Assembly (NCBI GenBank): GCA_900769905.1
Contig: CAAGIL010000093.1
Span: 1-8,787, forward strand
Direction of reading: 5' to 3'
DNA from: Rikenellaceae bacterium
GTDB lineage: Bacteria > Bacteroidota > Bacteroidia > Bacteroidales > UBA932
DNA: 8,787 bases
Below are positions 1-7,418 of the stretch, one piece after another; the first letter of the stretch is position 1, and each line of letters opens with the position of its first letter. The position numbers and the translations under genes are program-made. Under the pieces are notes generated by a model. It was not told where the DNA came from and ran no database searches. It worked only from the letters and a program-made list of their open reading frames with translations.

Positions 1-1674
1 ACCTACAGGGACGGAGTCCTTGTGCAGGCCCTCACCCGCGGGGACGGGGTCAAGGGAGACGATGTCACCCGCAACGCCCGTATGATTTCCAACCTCCCCG
101 CAAGACTCAAGGGCAACTATCCTCCTGAATTCGAAATTCGGGGCGAGGTGCTGATGCCTTACGAAGCCTTCGACAAACTCAACCGCGAGCGTGCAGAGCA
201 GGAAGAGGAGCCTTTCGCCAATCCGCGCAACGCCGCCTCCGGTTCCCTGAAACTCGCTGATCCCGAGGAAGTCAGGCGCAGGGGTCTTTGGTGCACGCTC
301 TACCACATCCCGGCTGAATCCCTGGACATATTCAGTTCGCACAGCGAAGCCCTGGACGCAGCCGCTTCCTGGGGGCTTCCGGTTTCGGAAGACAGGCGCA
401 TCTGCCACGATATCAGCGAAATAAAGGCATATATAGATTATTGGGACCTACAGCGCAAGTTCCTGCCTTACGCCACGGACGGCATAGTAATCAAAATCAA
501 CGAGTTCTCCAGCCAGCGTTCGCTCGGCTACACGGCCAAATCCCCGCGCTGGGCGGTGGCATTCAAATTCAAGGCGGAGCAGGCATGTACCCCGGTGCTG
601 AGCATAGACTACCAGGTAGGCAGGACGGGAGCCGTAACTCCGGTCGCAAACCTTGCCCCTGTGCAGCTCAGCGGCACGGTGGTAAAGCGCGCCACCCTCA
701 ACAACGCCGCGCTGATGAAGGAGATGGACATACGCATCGGCGACTGGGTATACGTCGAGAAAGGAGGGGAAATCATCCCGAAAATCACCGGCGTGGAACT
801 TGAAAAGCGTCCCGAAGACAGCAAGGAGCCGCAGTTCCCTGAGCGTTGCCCGGTATGCGGGACAATGCTCGTGAAGTCGGGCGACGAGGCCAAGTGGTTC
901 TGTCCCAACAGCGAGGGCTGCCCGCCCCAGATCAAAGGCCGTATGCTGCACTTCATCTCCCGCAAGGCTATGGACATACTTGCCGGGGAGATGACTGTAG
1001 ACCAGTTCTACAACAGCGGAATAGCCCGCAAGCCTTCGGAACTGTACCACGTCAGCCGCTATTCCCTGATGGGTCTTGAGGGCTGGCAGGAAAGGTCAGC
1101 CACGAACTTCCTGCAGAGCCTTGAAGAGTCAAAGAAGGTACCTTTCGAGCGGGTGCTTTTCGCCCTGGGCATAAGATATGTGGGAGAATCCACCGCCAAG
1201 GCCCTTGCCCGGCATTTCAAGAACATCGATGCAATCATTTCTGCAAGCAGGGAGGAACTTCTTGCAGTCAGCGACGTGGGCGAAGTGATAGCCCGTAGCA
1301 TTTACGATTTCGTCAGGAATGAGGATCAGCTGAAGGAGATTGCAAGTCTCAGGGATTCCGGCCTTCAATTCAGCACTACGGCGGACGACAAGCCCGAATC
1401 CGAAGCCCTCAAGGGACTCAGCATAGTGATTTCAGGCAACTTTTCCGTGAGCAGGGATGCCATCAGGGAGCTGATAATTGCCAACGGAGGCAAGAATGTT
1501 TCTTCCGTCAGTTCCAAGACCTCTTTCCTGCTCGCAGGGTCGAAAGCCGGCCCCGAGAAGCTCAAGAAATGCGAGCAGCTCGGAATCAGGGTCATAGGAG
1601 AAGAAGAATTCAGAGCCATGCTCCCCCAGGAGAGCTCAAAAAAAGAAACGATTGAAGAATTGACTTTGTTTTGA
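1..1674 (+). CDS. ligA: NAD-dependent DNA ligase LigA (5' end outside the window)
   Basis: Joins nicked duplex DNA using NAD+ in replication and repair. The window opens in frame inside the adenylation domain, so about 557 C-terminal residues of a protein usually near 670 are present. The lost part is roughly 110-120 residues, including domain Ia and the adenylated KxDG lysine. Visible in order: TRGDG (nt 34-48), EIRGEVLMP, FANPRNAASGSL, DGIVIK (nt 478-495), WAVAFKF (nt 550-570) and the OB-fold part QVGRTGAVTPVA. Next comes a zinc finger with the usual C-x2-C-x14-C-x5-C spacing (nt 847-921), then a helix-hairpin-helix region (about nt 940-1340) and a BRCT domain (about nt 1405-1620). The first two HhH motifs are unusual: AMDI is followed by LAGEMTV, where relatives have an EGLGEETV-like hairpin, and GLEGWQERSA replaces the usual RMGEKSA. 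The later hairpins (GIRYVGEST, SDVGEV) look normal. The TGA stop overlaps the next gene's TTG start by four bases. Identity is very secure. Confidence 0.97.
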   Translation, partial: TYRDGVLVQALTRGDGVKGDDVTRNARMISNLPARLKGNYPPEFEIRGEVLMPYEAFDKLNRERAEQEEEPFANPRNAASGSLKLADPEEVRRRGLWCTLYHIPAESLDIFSSHSEALDAAASWGLPVSEDRRICHDISEIKAYIDYWDLQRKFLPYATDGIVIKINEFSSQRSLGYTAKSPRWAVAFKFKAEQACTPVLSIDYQVGRTGAVTPVANLAPVQLSGTVVKRATLNNAALMKEMDIRIGDWVYVEKGGEIIPKITGVELEKRPEDSKEPQFPERCPVCGTMLVKSGDEAKWFCPNSEGCPPQIKGRMLHFISRKAMDILAGEMTVDQFYNSGIARKPSELYHVSRYSLMGLEGWQERSATNFLQSLEESKKVPFERVLFALGIRYVGESTAKALARHFKNIDAIISASREELLAVSDVGEVIARSIYDFVRNEDQLKEIASLRDSGLQFSTTADDKPESEALKGLSIVISGNFSVSRDAIRELIIANGGKNVSSVSSKTSFLLAGSKAGPEKLKKCEQLGIRVIGEEEFRAMLPQESSKKETIEELTLF

Positions 1675-2636
1675 ATAAGGAGAGAATACATAAATTCAGG
1701 CCAGGGAAAAAGATTACGGACCTCTTTACCGAGGAACTCTGGAACATCGACCTCGCCAACTGCTCCCGAGGATACAGGAACCTTGTGAGCACGGTTCGCG
1801 TGGTCCGCGTGACCATAGACGAGTTCTTCAGCAACAAGATGGGGTTCCAGTGCGTAGCGCTGAGCTATTTCACCCTCCTGGCGCTGGTACCCCTGCTCGG
1901 GCTCATCTTTGCCGTATGCATAGGTCTGGGCATGCCTGACAACATCAGTACCCTGATATTCAAGATGTTTCCCGCGAACGTAGGTTTTGCTGAGCTTATC
2001 ATTCAGAAGGCATCCGAGTTCCTGGACAACATCAAGGGAGGGGGTACGGGAATGGTATCCGCCCTGCTTTTCCTCTGGGCAGTCATCTGGCTGATGTTTC
2101 AGGTGGAGCGCGTCTTCAACAATGTATGGGGTATCAGCCACATACCGAGAAAAATCTACAAGCGCTTCGGCTACTACATCATCATTATGCTGCTGATTCC
2201 GTTCATCGTGATCATCTTCGGTACTGGTATAGCCTTCTACACCAACCTCCCGAACCTCTTCGGCCTGGATGTCTCCAACCTGAGGCTGATTACGGTCATC
2301 CTGGGTTATCTGGTATTCTATGTCGTCACAGCCTTCACCCTTTCCGCAATGTACACCTGCATCCCTGCCACCAGGGTGCGTTACCGCCATGCTCTGAAGG
2401 CTTCCGCGTTTGCCGCCATTGCCTTCGTATTGTTCCAGTACCTCTACCTCGAGGCCCAGCTCTGGGTCGGCAGGCTCAACAACGTTTACGGAGTCATAGC
2501 TGCGCTGCCGTTCTTCCTGATCTGGATGAATATAAGCTGGCAGATAATTATATATGGAGCCTCGCTTACCTACGGCTTCCAGTATGTTGACGAAAATGTT
2601 AAGTCCCACGAATGGGAAAGTGACAGTACTATATGA
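1671..2636 (+). CDS. YihY/BrkB-family inner membrane protein
   Basis: A 321-residue polytopic membrane protein of the YihY/virulence factor BrkB family (UPF0761). About six hydrophobic helices are visible, near residues 60-85, 128-148, 167-190, 204-226, 240-262 and 271-302. A polar amino-terminal stretch of about 55 residues precedes them. Family marks are the ALSYFTLLALVPLLG segment, ERVFNNVWG after helix 2, and YGVIAALPFFLIWMNISW near the end. The molecular function is not settled; older labels as RNase BN are wrong, and the E. coli relative YhjD has been linked genetically to lipid A export. I chose TTG at 1671: an in-frame stop at 1653-1655 bars anything further upstream. The next ATG (nt 1839) would delete the amino-terminal region and start at the edge of helix 1; GTG at 1785 is possible but drops a segment (TDLFTEELWNIDL) that I recall from relatives. 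It overlaps ligA (TTGA) and the RelA/SpoT gene (ATGA), so translation is probably coupled on both sides. Confidence 0.92.
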   Translation: MNKERIHKFRPGKKITDLFTEELWNIDLANCSRGYRNLVSTVRVVRVTIDEFFSNKMGFQCVALSYFTLLALVPLLGLIFAVCIGLGMPDNISTLIFKMFPANVGFAELIIQKASEFLDNIKGGGTGMVSALLFLWAVIWLMFQVERVFNNVWGISHIPRKIYKRFGYYIIIMLLIPFIVIIFGTGIAFYTNLPNLFGLDVSNLRLITVILGYLVFYVVTAFTLSAMYTCIPATRVRYRHALKASAFAAIAFVLFQYLYLEAQLWVGRLNNVYGVIAALPFFLIWMNISWQIIIYGASLTYGFQYVDENVKSHEWESDSTI

Positions 2637-4828
2637 GTTTCTCGGAGTTCACACAAGAGGATTACAGGCTGATTGAAAAGGAGTTCAGGAATCTCCTGAA
2701 GATTGCCCGTACCAGGTGCCGCAATGAGCAGGAAGTCCAGATGGTCATCAAGTCCTGCGAATTCGCAAATCAGGCCCACAAGAACGTCAGACGGCGTTCA
2801 GGGGAGCCGTACATACTCCATCCCATTGAAGTGGCTAAAATCGTCGTGTCCGAAATCGGCCTGGGCTACAAGTCCATCTGCGCCGCGATGCTGCACGACG
2901 TGGTGGAGGACACGGGCTACACGGTCGAAGACATACGCAGCCTCTTCGGGGACAAGATAGCCTCGCTGGTGGACGGGCTCACCAAGATCAAGACGGTGCT
3001 GGACAACGAGGACAGGAAGGGTTCCACGATGAGCAGCGAGAGCCTCCAGGCAGAGAATTTCAAGCGCATCCTGCTCACGATGGGCGACGATGTCAGGGTG
3101 GTGCTCATCAAACTGGCGGACCGTCTCCACAACTGCCGCACCATAGAGTATATGCCCGAGCACAAGAGGGACAAGATACTCTCCGAAACGATGTTCATCT
3201 TCATCCCGCTCGCGCACAGGCTGGGTCTGTACAGCGTCAAGTCGGAAATGGAGAACATCTGGCTCAAGCACAAGGAGCCTGACACCTACAGGGAAATTGA
3301 CGAGCGCATCAACCGGGATGCCGCCACCAGGGCGAAGGACATAGACAATTTCATAGCCCCGATTGAGGAGGCCCTGAGCAAGGCCGGATTCAAGTTCAGG
3401 ATCAAGAAGAGAATCAAGACCCCTTACTCGATCTGGTACAAGATGCACACCAAGCACGTACCCTTCGAGCAGATCTACGACCTTTACGCTGTGCGCATCA
3501 TCTTCGATCCGGGGGACGAGCTCCCGCAGACTGAGAGGAGCCAGGCCTACCTCATATTTGCGGCAATCACAAGCCTTTACAGCGAGAACGTGAACCGCAG
3601 GCGCGACTGGATCGCACACCCGAAGAACAATGGCTACGAGGCCCTGCACTGCACCCTGATGAGCCACGCCGGCGTATGGGTGGAGGTGCAGATACGTTCG
3701 CGCAGGATGGACGACATCGCGGAGAAGGGCATCGCGGCCCACTGGGCCTACAAGAATGACGGCTACATCTCCGAGAACGACTCCGAGATGGACAAGTGGC
3801 TGGGGCAAGTCCAGGACATACTCTTCAGCAAGGACGTGAGCGCACTGGAGCTCCTGGACATCATACACCAGGACCTGGTGAGCAGCGAGATAGTCGTGTT
3901 CACCCCGCGCGGGGAGCAGAAGTCCATACTCAACGGAGCCACAGCCCTGGACTTCGCGTACCTGATCCACACCCATATAGGCAACAGCGCCATCGCGGCC
4001 AAGGTGAATATGAAACTCGTACCCCTGTCCCAGGTCCTCAAGTCGGGAGACCAGGTGGAAATAATCACAGCCGCGAGCGCACACCCTAAGATGGAATGGC
4101 TGCAATTCGCCCAGACCCGCAGTGCCAGGAGCCACGTCATAGAATACTTCCGCAGCCGCAAGGACGAAATCGCAACTCGCGGCGAACAGATTTACGACGA
4201 GCGCATACGCCTGATGGGCCTCACCCCTGACAACAAGCTCACGCGAAAGTTTATGGAATACTGCCACCTGCGCGACGTGGACGAGCTCTTCTTCAGGGTA
4301 GGACTGGGTCTGCTGGGACCGGAGCAGTTCCGCTCCATCATCAACGAGGACAAGCTCAGCCGCAAGAGCGGACCTGACGGACGCTTCGTCATCGAAGGCA
4401 AAGACTCCGGCAAACTGAAATACAGGATGGCCGACTGCTGCAAGCCAATTCCGGGCGACTCGGTCATAGGCTTCTTCATCTCCTCGGACACTATCGAGGT
4501 GCATAAGAAGACCTGCGAGGAAGCTGAAAGGCTGGCCAGCAAATACGGCAACATGATGGTGGTTCCCCGGTGGGTGGCTCTCGAGCAGGACTTCCCTATA
4601 CGGATATCGCTCAAGGGCATAGACAGGCTGGGCCTGCTCAGCGAAATCTCCAGCTTCATCTCCAAGACCCTGGGAATCAATATGCGCAAGCTGAACCTCA
4701 GCACGGAGAACGGGGTTTTCGAAGGATTCATTGAACTGCTAGTCAAGGACAAGAGCCTGCTGGACAATATGGTCTCAGGACTCAAGAGCATAGAAGGCAT
4801 AGAAGATGTAGTAAGAACAGACATATAG
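2633..4828 (+). CDS. RelA/SpoT-family bifunctional (p)ppGpp synthetase/hydrolase
   Basis: Long RSH enzyme (731 residues, normal for the family) that makes and breaks the alarmones ppGpp and pppGpp in the cytoplasm. The HD hydrolase domain (about residues 30-200) looks active: RRSGEPYILHP with H63, HDVVED with H88/D89 and E92/D93, and KLADRLHN with D163 and N167. The synthetase domain (about 245-375) has IKTPYSIWYKM, YDLYAVRI with the probable catalytic D283, PKNNGYEALH, and VEVQIR with E351. The charge-reversed motif separating bifunctional enzymes (RxKD) from synthetase-only RelA (ExDD) reads RRRD at 322-325, on the bifunctional side with Lys replaced by Arg. Then follow a TGS domain (about 419-480), a helical part, a zinc-finger/RIS segment (C602, C603, H624, C628) and a C-terminal ACT domain (about 653-731) for ribosome and ligand sensing. 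The ATG is fused to the upstream stop as ATGA. I leave the symbol blank because relA, spoT and rel are all used for this type. Confidence 0.96.
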   Translation: MSFSEFTQEDYRLIEKEFRNLLKIARTRCRNEQEVQMVIKSCEFANQAHKNVRRRSGEPYILHPIEVAKIVVSEIGLGYKSICAAMLHDVVEDTGYTVEDIRSLFGDKIASLVDGLTKIKTVLDNEDRKGSTMSSESLQAENFKRILLTMGDDVRVVLIKLADRLHNCRTIEYMPEHKRDKILSETMFIFIPLAHRLGLYSVKSEMENIWLKHKEPDTYREIDERINRDAATRAKDIDNFIAPIEEALSKAGFKFRIKKRIKTPYSIWYKMHTKHVPFEQIYDLYAVRIIFDPGDELPQTERSQAYLIFAAITSLYSENVNRRRDWIAHPKNNGYEALHCTLMSHAGVWVEVQIRSRRMDDIAEKGIAAHWAYKNDGYISENDSEMDKWLGQVQDILFSKDVSALELLDIIHQDLVSSEIVVFTPRGEQKSILNGATALDFAYLIHTHIGNSAIAAKVNMKLVPLSQVLKSGDQVEIITAASAHPKMEWLQFAQTRSARSHVIEYFRSRKDEIATRGEQIYDERIRLMGLTPDNKLTRKFMEYCHLRDVDELFFRVGLGLLGPEQFRSIINEDKLSRKSGPDGRFVIEGKDSGKLKYRMADCCKPIPGDSVIGFFISSDTIEVHKKTCEEAERLASKYGNMMVVPRWVALEQDFPIRISLKGIDRLGLLSEISSFISKTLGINMRKLNLSTENGVFEGFIELLVKDKSLLDNMVSGLKSIEGIEDVVRTDI

Positions 4829-4830
4829 AT

Positions 4831-6618
4831 ATGAAGAAATACATACCGCTCATACTGGGCATACTGATAATGGTCCTCCCGATGATGTTCACGCACTCCT
4901 GCGCGAACACCACGGAATCGCCGTCCGGAGGAGACAAGGATACCATTCCTCCCTACATAGTTGACATCAAACCCCTGCCGGGCACCATAGAAGTGCCTCT
5001 GGAGGGTTGCAAGTTCGAATTCAGGTTCAACGAATACGTATCCATCAAGAAGAGCAGCAACATCTTCCTCTCCCCTCCGCTGAAGAAGGCCCCGAAGTCC
5101 AAGATTCGCGGCAAAAGCCTGATAGTCAGCTTCGAAGAGCCGCTCGAGCCGAACACTACCTATACCCTCAGCTTCACTGATGCCATTGCCGACGTGAACG
5201 AGAACAATATGTTCGCCGGCTACACCTACGTATTCTCCACCGGCTCGCGCATTGACTCGATGATGATTACCGGTACCGTAATGGACTGCGGCACCCTGGC
5301 CCCGGTGAAAGGTGCCACCGTGCTCCTCCACAAGAGCCAGCGTGACTCAGCCGTCTTCGATACGCGCCCTGTCGCCGCCGTGAAGACAGATGACTGGGGT
5401 TACTTCGCCCTCCCGTACATCCAGGACACGCTCTACCGCCTCTACGCCATAAAGGATGCGAACAACAACAATATGCTCGACCCGGAAACCGAGACGGTCG
5501 CGTTCGTCGACAGCCTCGTGCGCCCGGTGATGATTGCCCACGACACCGTGCGCGAAATGCTCAAGTACGATATGCTCGACACCCTTTCATGCCTTGCCAG
5601 GACCAGCGAGTACGAGTTGCGCCTCTTCACCCAGCGTTCGGGACGGCAGTTCCTGCGCAACAAGGAAAGGACAGCTGAGCGCTCCGCCTATATCACCTTT
5701 ATGGCACCCGATGCCGTGATTGATTCGATTTCGGTCGAAGGTTTCCGCGCCTCCCAGCTCATCAGCCAGTTCAACATCGAGATGGACAGCCTGGAGTTGT
5801 GGATCAACAGCCGACAGGCCGCTCCGGACACGATGAAAATAGAGGTCAAATACCTCAAGACCGACTCCACCGGCACCCTCTCCCCCGTCAGCGAGAGCCT
5901 CAAGCTGCCACTCTCAAACGACAAGCGCACCTATTCCAAGACCCCGCGCCGCAACCGCACGAAGGAAGACACCACCTGCGTGTTCAAGCTCAACGCCGAC
6001 TCCAAGACCGTGGAGCAGTACGGCTTCGTCTTCGAGTTCAAGTACCCGATAATTTATGAGAAGTTCGACTCCATACGCTTCACCTCCATAAACCCGCGCC
6101 AGGTGGAGGCCGAGGAAGGCTTCGTCGTGGAGAGGGACAGCCTCAACCTGCGCCGCTACATACTCACCCCGACAAACAAGCTGCGCCAGGGCTACGACTA
6201 CAAGATAAAGGTGCCTCACCACGCCTTCCGCGATATCAACGGATACTGGTCCGACAGCCTTGAGACCAAGTGCTCCCTGCCTAAGGACGAGTCCCTGAGC
6301 ACACTTCGCACCGTACTCACCGGCGTCAACAACAAATACATCGTGGAACTGCTCAACGACAAGCGCAATTCCGTACTCCGTTCATACGTGATTTCGTCGG
6401 ACTGCACCCTGGACTTCCCATACCTGAACAAGGGCCAGTACTGCCTGCGCATCACTGAGGATGCCAACCGCAACTCAATCACGGATTCCGGTTCGCTCTT
6501 CGAACACAGGCAGCCCGAGAAGGTGAAGTTCTATGAAGTGGACGGGAAACAGTTCATCAGCATTCCCGAATCGGTGGAAATCAGCCAGAGCATAAACCTC
6601 GGCGAAATGTTCAAATAA
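4831..6618 (+). CDS. Ig-like (Big_5) domain lipoprotein
   Basis: A 595-residue exported lipoprotein of a family I recognise from Bacteroidetes; no biochemical role is known to me. The signal peptide has a KK start, a hydrophobic core (about residues 4-20) and a probable lipid-anchor cysteine C24 in THSCAN. The lipobox is weak at -3 (Thr), but Ser-Cys-Ala-Asn followed by GGDKDTIPP is typical of the group. Residues about 38-138 look like a Big_5/SbsA Ig-like domain, ending in YTLSFTDAIADVNENN and YTYVFSTG. Residues about 145-230 resemble a carboxypeptidase-regulatory or transthyretin-like beta domain (ITGTVMDCGTLAPVKGATV, GYFALP). The middle (about 255-480) is beta-rich with no domain I can name. 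The end repeats a PY...Y.L....DANxN unit and continues with the RQPEKVKFYE stretch seen in relatives. It probably sits on the outer membrane. It starts 2 bases after the RelA/SpoT stop, so it is in the same transcription unit, and the secreted barrel protein follows 8 bases after its TAA. Confidence 0.85.
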   Translation: MKKYIPLILGILIMVLPMMFTHSCANTTESPSGGDKDTIPPYIVDIKPLPGTIEVPLEGCKFEFRFNEYVSIKKSSNIFLSPPLKKAPKSKIRGKSLIVSFEEPLEPNTTYTLSFTDAIADVNENNMFAGYTYVFSTGSRIDSMMITGTVMDCGTLAPVKGATVLLHKSQRDSAVFDTRPVAAVKTDDWGYFALPYIQDTLYRLYAIKDANNNNMLDPETETVAFVDSLVRPVMIAHDTVREMLKYDMLDTLSCLARTSEYELRLFTQRSGRQFLRNKERTAERSAYITFMAPDAVIDSISVEGFRASQLISQFNIEMDSLELWINSRQAAPDTMKIEVKYLKTDSTGTLSPVSESLKLPLSNDKRTYSKTPRRNRTKEDTTCVFKLNADSKTVEQYGFVFEFKYPIIYEKFDSIRFTSINPRQVEAEEGFVVERDSLNLRRYILTPTNKLRQGYDYKIKVPHHAFRDINGYWSDSLETKCSLPKDESLSTLRTVLTGVNNKYIVELLNDKRNSVLRSYVISSDCTLDFPYLNKGQYCLRITEDANRNSITDSGSLFEHRQPEKVKFYEVDGKQFISIPESVEISQSINLGEMFK

Positions 6619-6626
6619 GATTGAAA

Positions 6627-7418
6627 ATGAAGAGATTACTCATAATTGCCGCAATCCTTGTGGGCAGCATTTCAGCCTTTGCCCAGAGCGATTCCCTCGC
6701 CCTCTATGAAAGCAAGGCGAAGAAGAAGCTCATCAACGACTACTCCCTGATAGGAGTGAACTACGGCGTGACCTTCTCGAATTTCTACTTCACGCCGAGC
6801 AAATACAATATGAAGCCGGTATTCGCTCCGAACTATATATCAATAACTTACACCAAGCACAGCAAGATGTTCGACAGCATACCGTTCTTCGCCCTGGTGG
6901 TGGGAGTGGCCACGGGAACCGAAGGTTTCGAGTTCACCCCCGACAAGGAGAGCGGATACATCGAGGACGCGGATGGAGCCCAGCTGTGCACGATGCGGGT
7001 AATCGAAGCCCCGGCGATGATGCAGATACATTTCGACGCAGACCCGTTCAAGCTTATGGCAAACGTAGGCGTGTACGGGGGCTGGAGGTACAGCATAAGC
7101 CGCAGCGGTGCCGGTTTGGACTCGGCCTACGAGCACAGTTTCCGCGACTACGAGAACCGTCTGGACTACGGTCTGCAGGGAGGTCTGGGCTTCGCCCTGA
7201 TGTTCGACCCGGTGGAGCTGCACTTCAACTGCAACGTGCGCTGGTCCTGGTCCAGTCTCTATGAACCCGACTACAACAGCAAATACTACTACAAATACGC
7301 CTACCCGCTCGACATCTACGCCAGCGTGGGCCTGCATTTCCAGATTACCCGCAGGCGCGGCAAGACCATCAAGGACATAAAGAAAGAAGCATACGACCTG
7401 GTATATGGAACGAATTGA
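6627..7418 (+). CDS. Secreted probable outer-membrane beta-barrel protein (PorT-like)
   Basis: A 263-residue exported protein with a clear Sec signal peptide: MKR, then a hydrophobic run, then AFAQ, with cleavage probably before Q20. The mature part is rich in Tyr, Phe and Gly with alternating hydrophobic strands (IGVNYGVTFSNFYF, YISITYTKH, KLMANVGVYGGWRYSI, DYGLQGGLGFALMF, VELHFNCNVRWSW, YASVGLHFQI), as expected of a small outer-membrane barrel. The layout resembles the OMP_b-brl/PorT-like group, but I cannot prove membership by eye, and a role in type IX secretion should not be assumed. A basic tail (TRRRGKTIKDIKKEA) follows the last strand. I prefer ATG at 6627: it gives a standard signal peptide, whereas TTG at 6621 would only add two residues. 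Ten bases upstream are A-rich with no Shine-Dalgarno box. Its end overlaps ispG by 14 bases in another frame. Confidence 0.78.
   Translation: MKRLLIIAAILVGSISAFAQSDSLALYESKAKKKLINDYSLIGVNYGVTFSNFYFTPSKYNMKPVFAPNYISITYTKHSKMFDSIPFFALVVGVATGTEGFEFTPDKESGYIEDADGAQLCTMRVIEAPAMMQIHFDADPFKLMANVGVYGGWRYSISRSGAGLDSAYEHSFRDYENRLDYGLQGGLGFALMFDPVELHFNCNVRWSWSSLYEPDYNSKYYYKYAYPLDIYASVGLHFQITRRRGKTIKDIKKEAYDLVYGTN

Noticed and set aside
1655..1680. A TTTG-containing stretch at the ligA/YihY junction resembling part of the Bacteroidetes -7 element (TAnnTTTG)
   Set aside because: The TA is absent (it reads TGACTTTG), no -33 partner is placed correctly, and the start codon lies within a few bases, leaving no room for a leader.
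1365..2609. A 414-codon open frame on the minus strand across the ligA end and the YihY-family gene
   Set aside because: It spans two well-supported genes on the other strand, and its translation is polar and His/Glu/Gln-rich without any domain. It is a coding shadow.
1671..2636. Naming this gene rbn (RNase BN)
   Set aside because: That label for YihY-type membrane proteins is a historical error; the real RNase BN/Z is a soluble metallo-beta-lactamase-fold enzyme, and this protein has only membrane helices.
2798..4504. A 568-codon open frame on the minus strand opposite the RelA/SpoT gene
   Set aside because: It is fully contained in a gene with secure domain motifs, its translation is a low-information mix rich in Val, Leu, His and Asp with no recognisable motif, and it has no signs of a real start. 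It is a shadow of the codon bias in this GC-rich gene.
4192..5331. A 379-codon minus-strand open frame across the RelA/SpoT and lipoprotein junction
   Set aside because: It mirrors two real genes, shows a Ser/Leu-rich shadow composition and no family resemblance.
6621..6626. TTG at 6621 as the start of the barrel protein
   Set aside because: It adds only Met-Lys before an in-frame ATG at 6627 that begins a textbook signal peptide; ATG is the likelier start.
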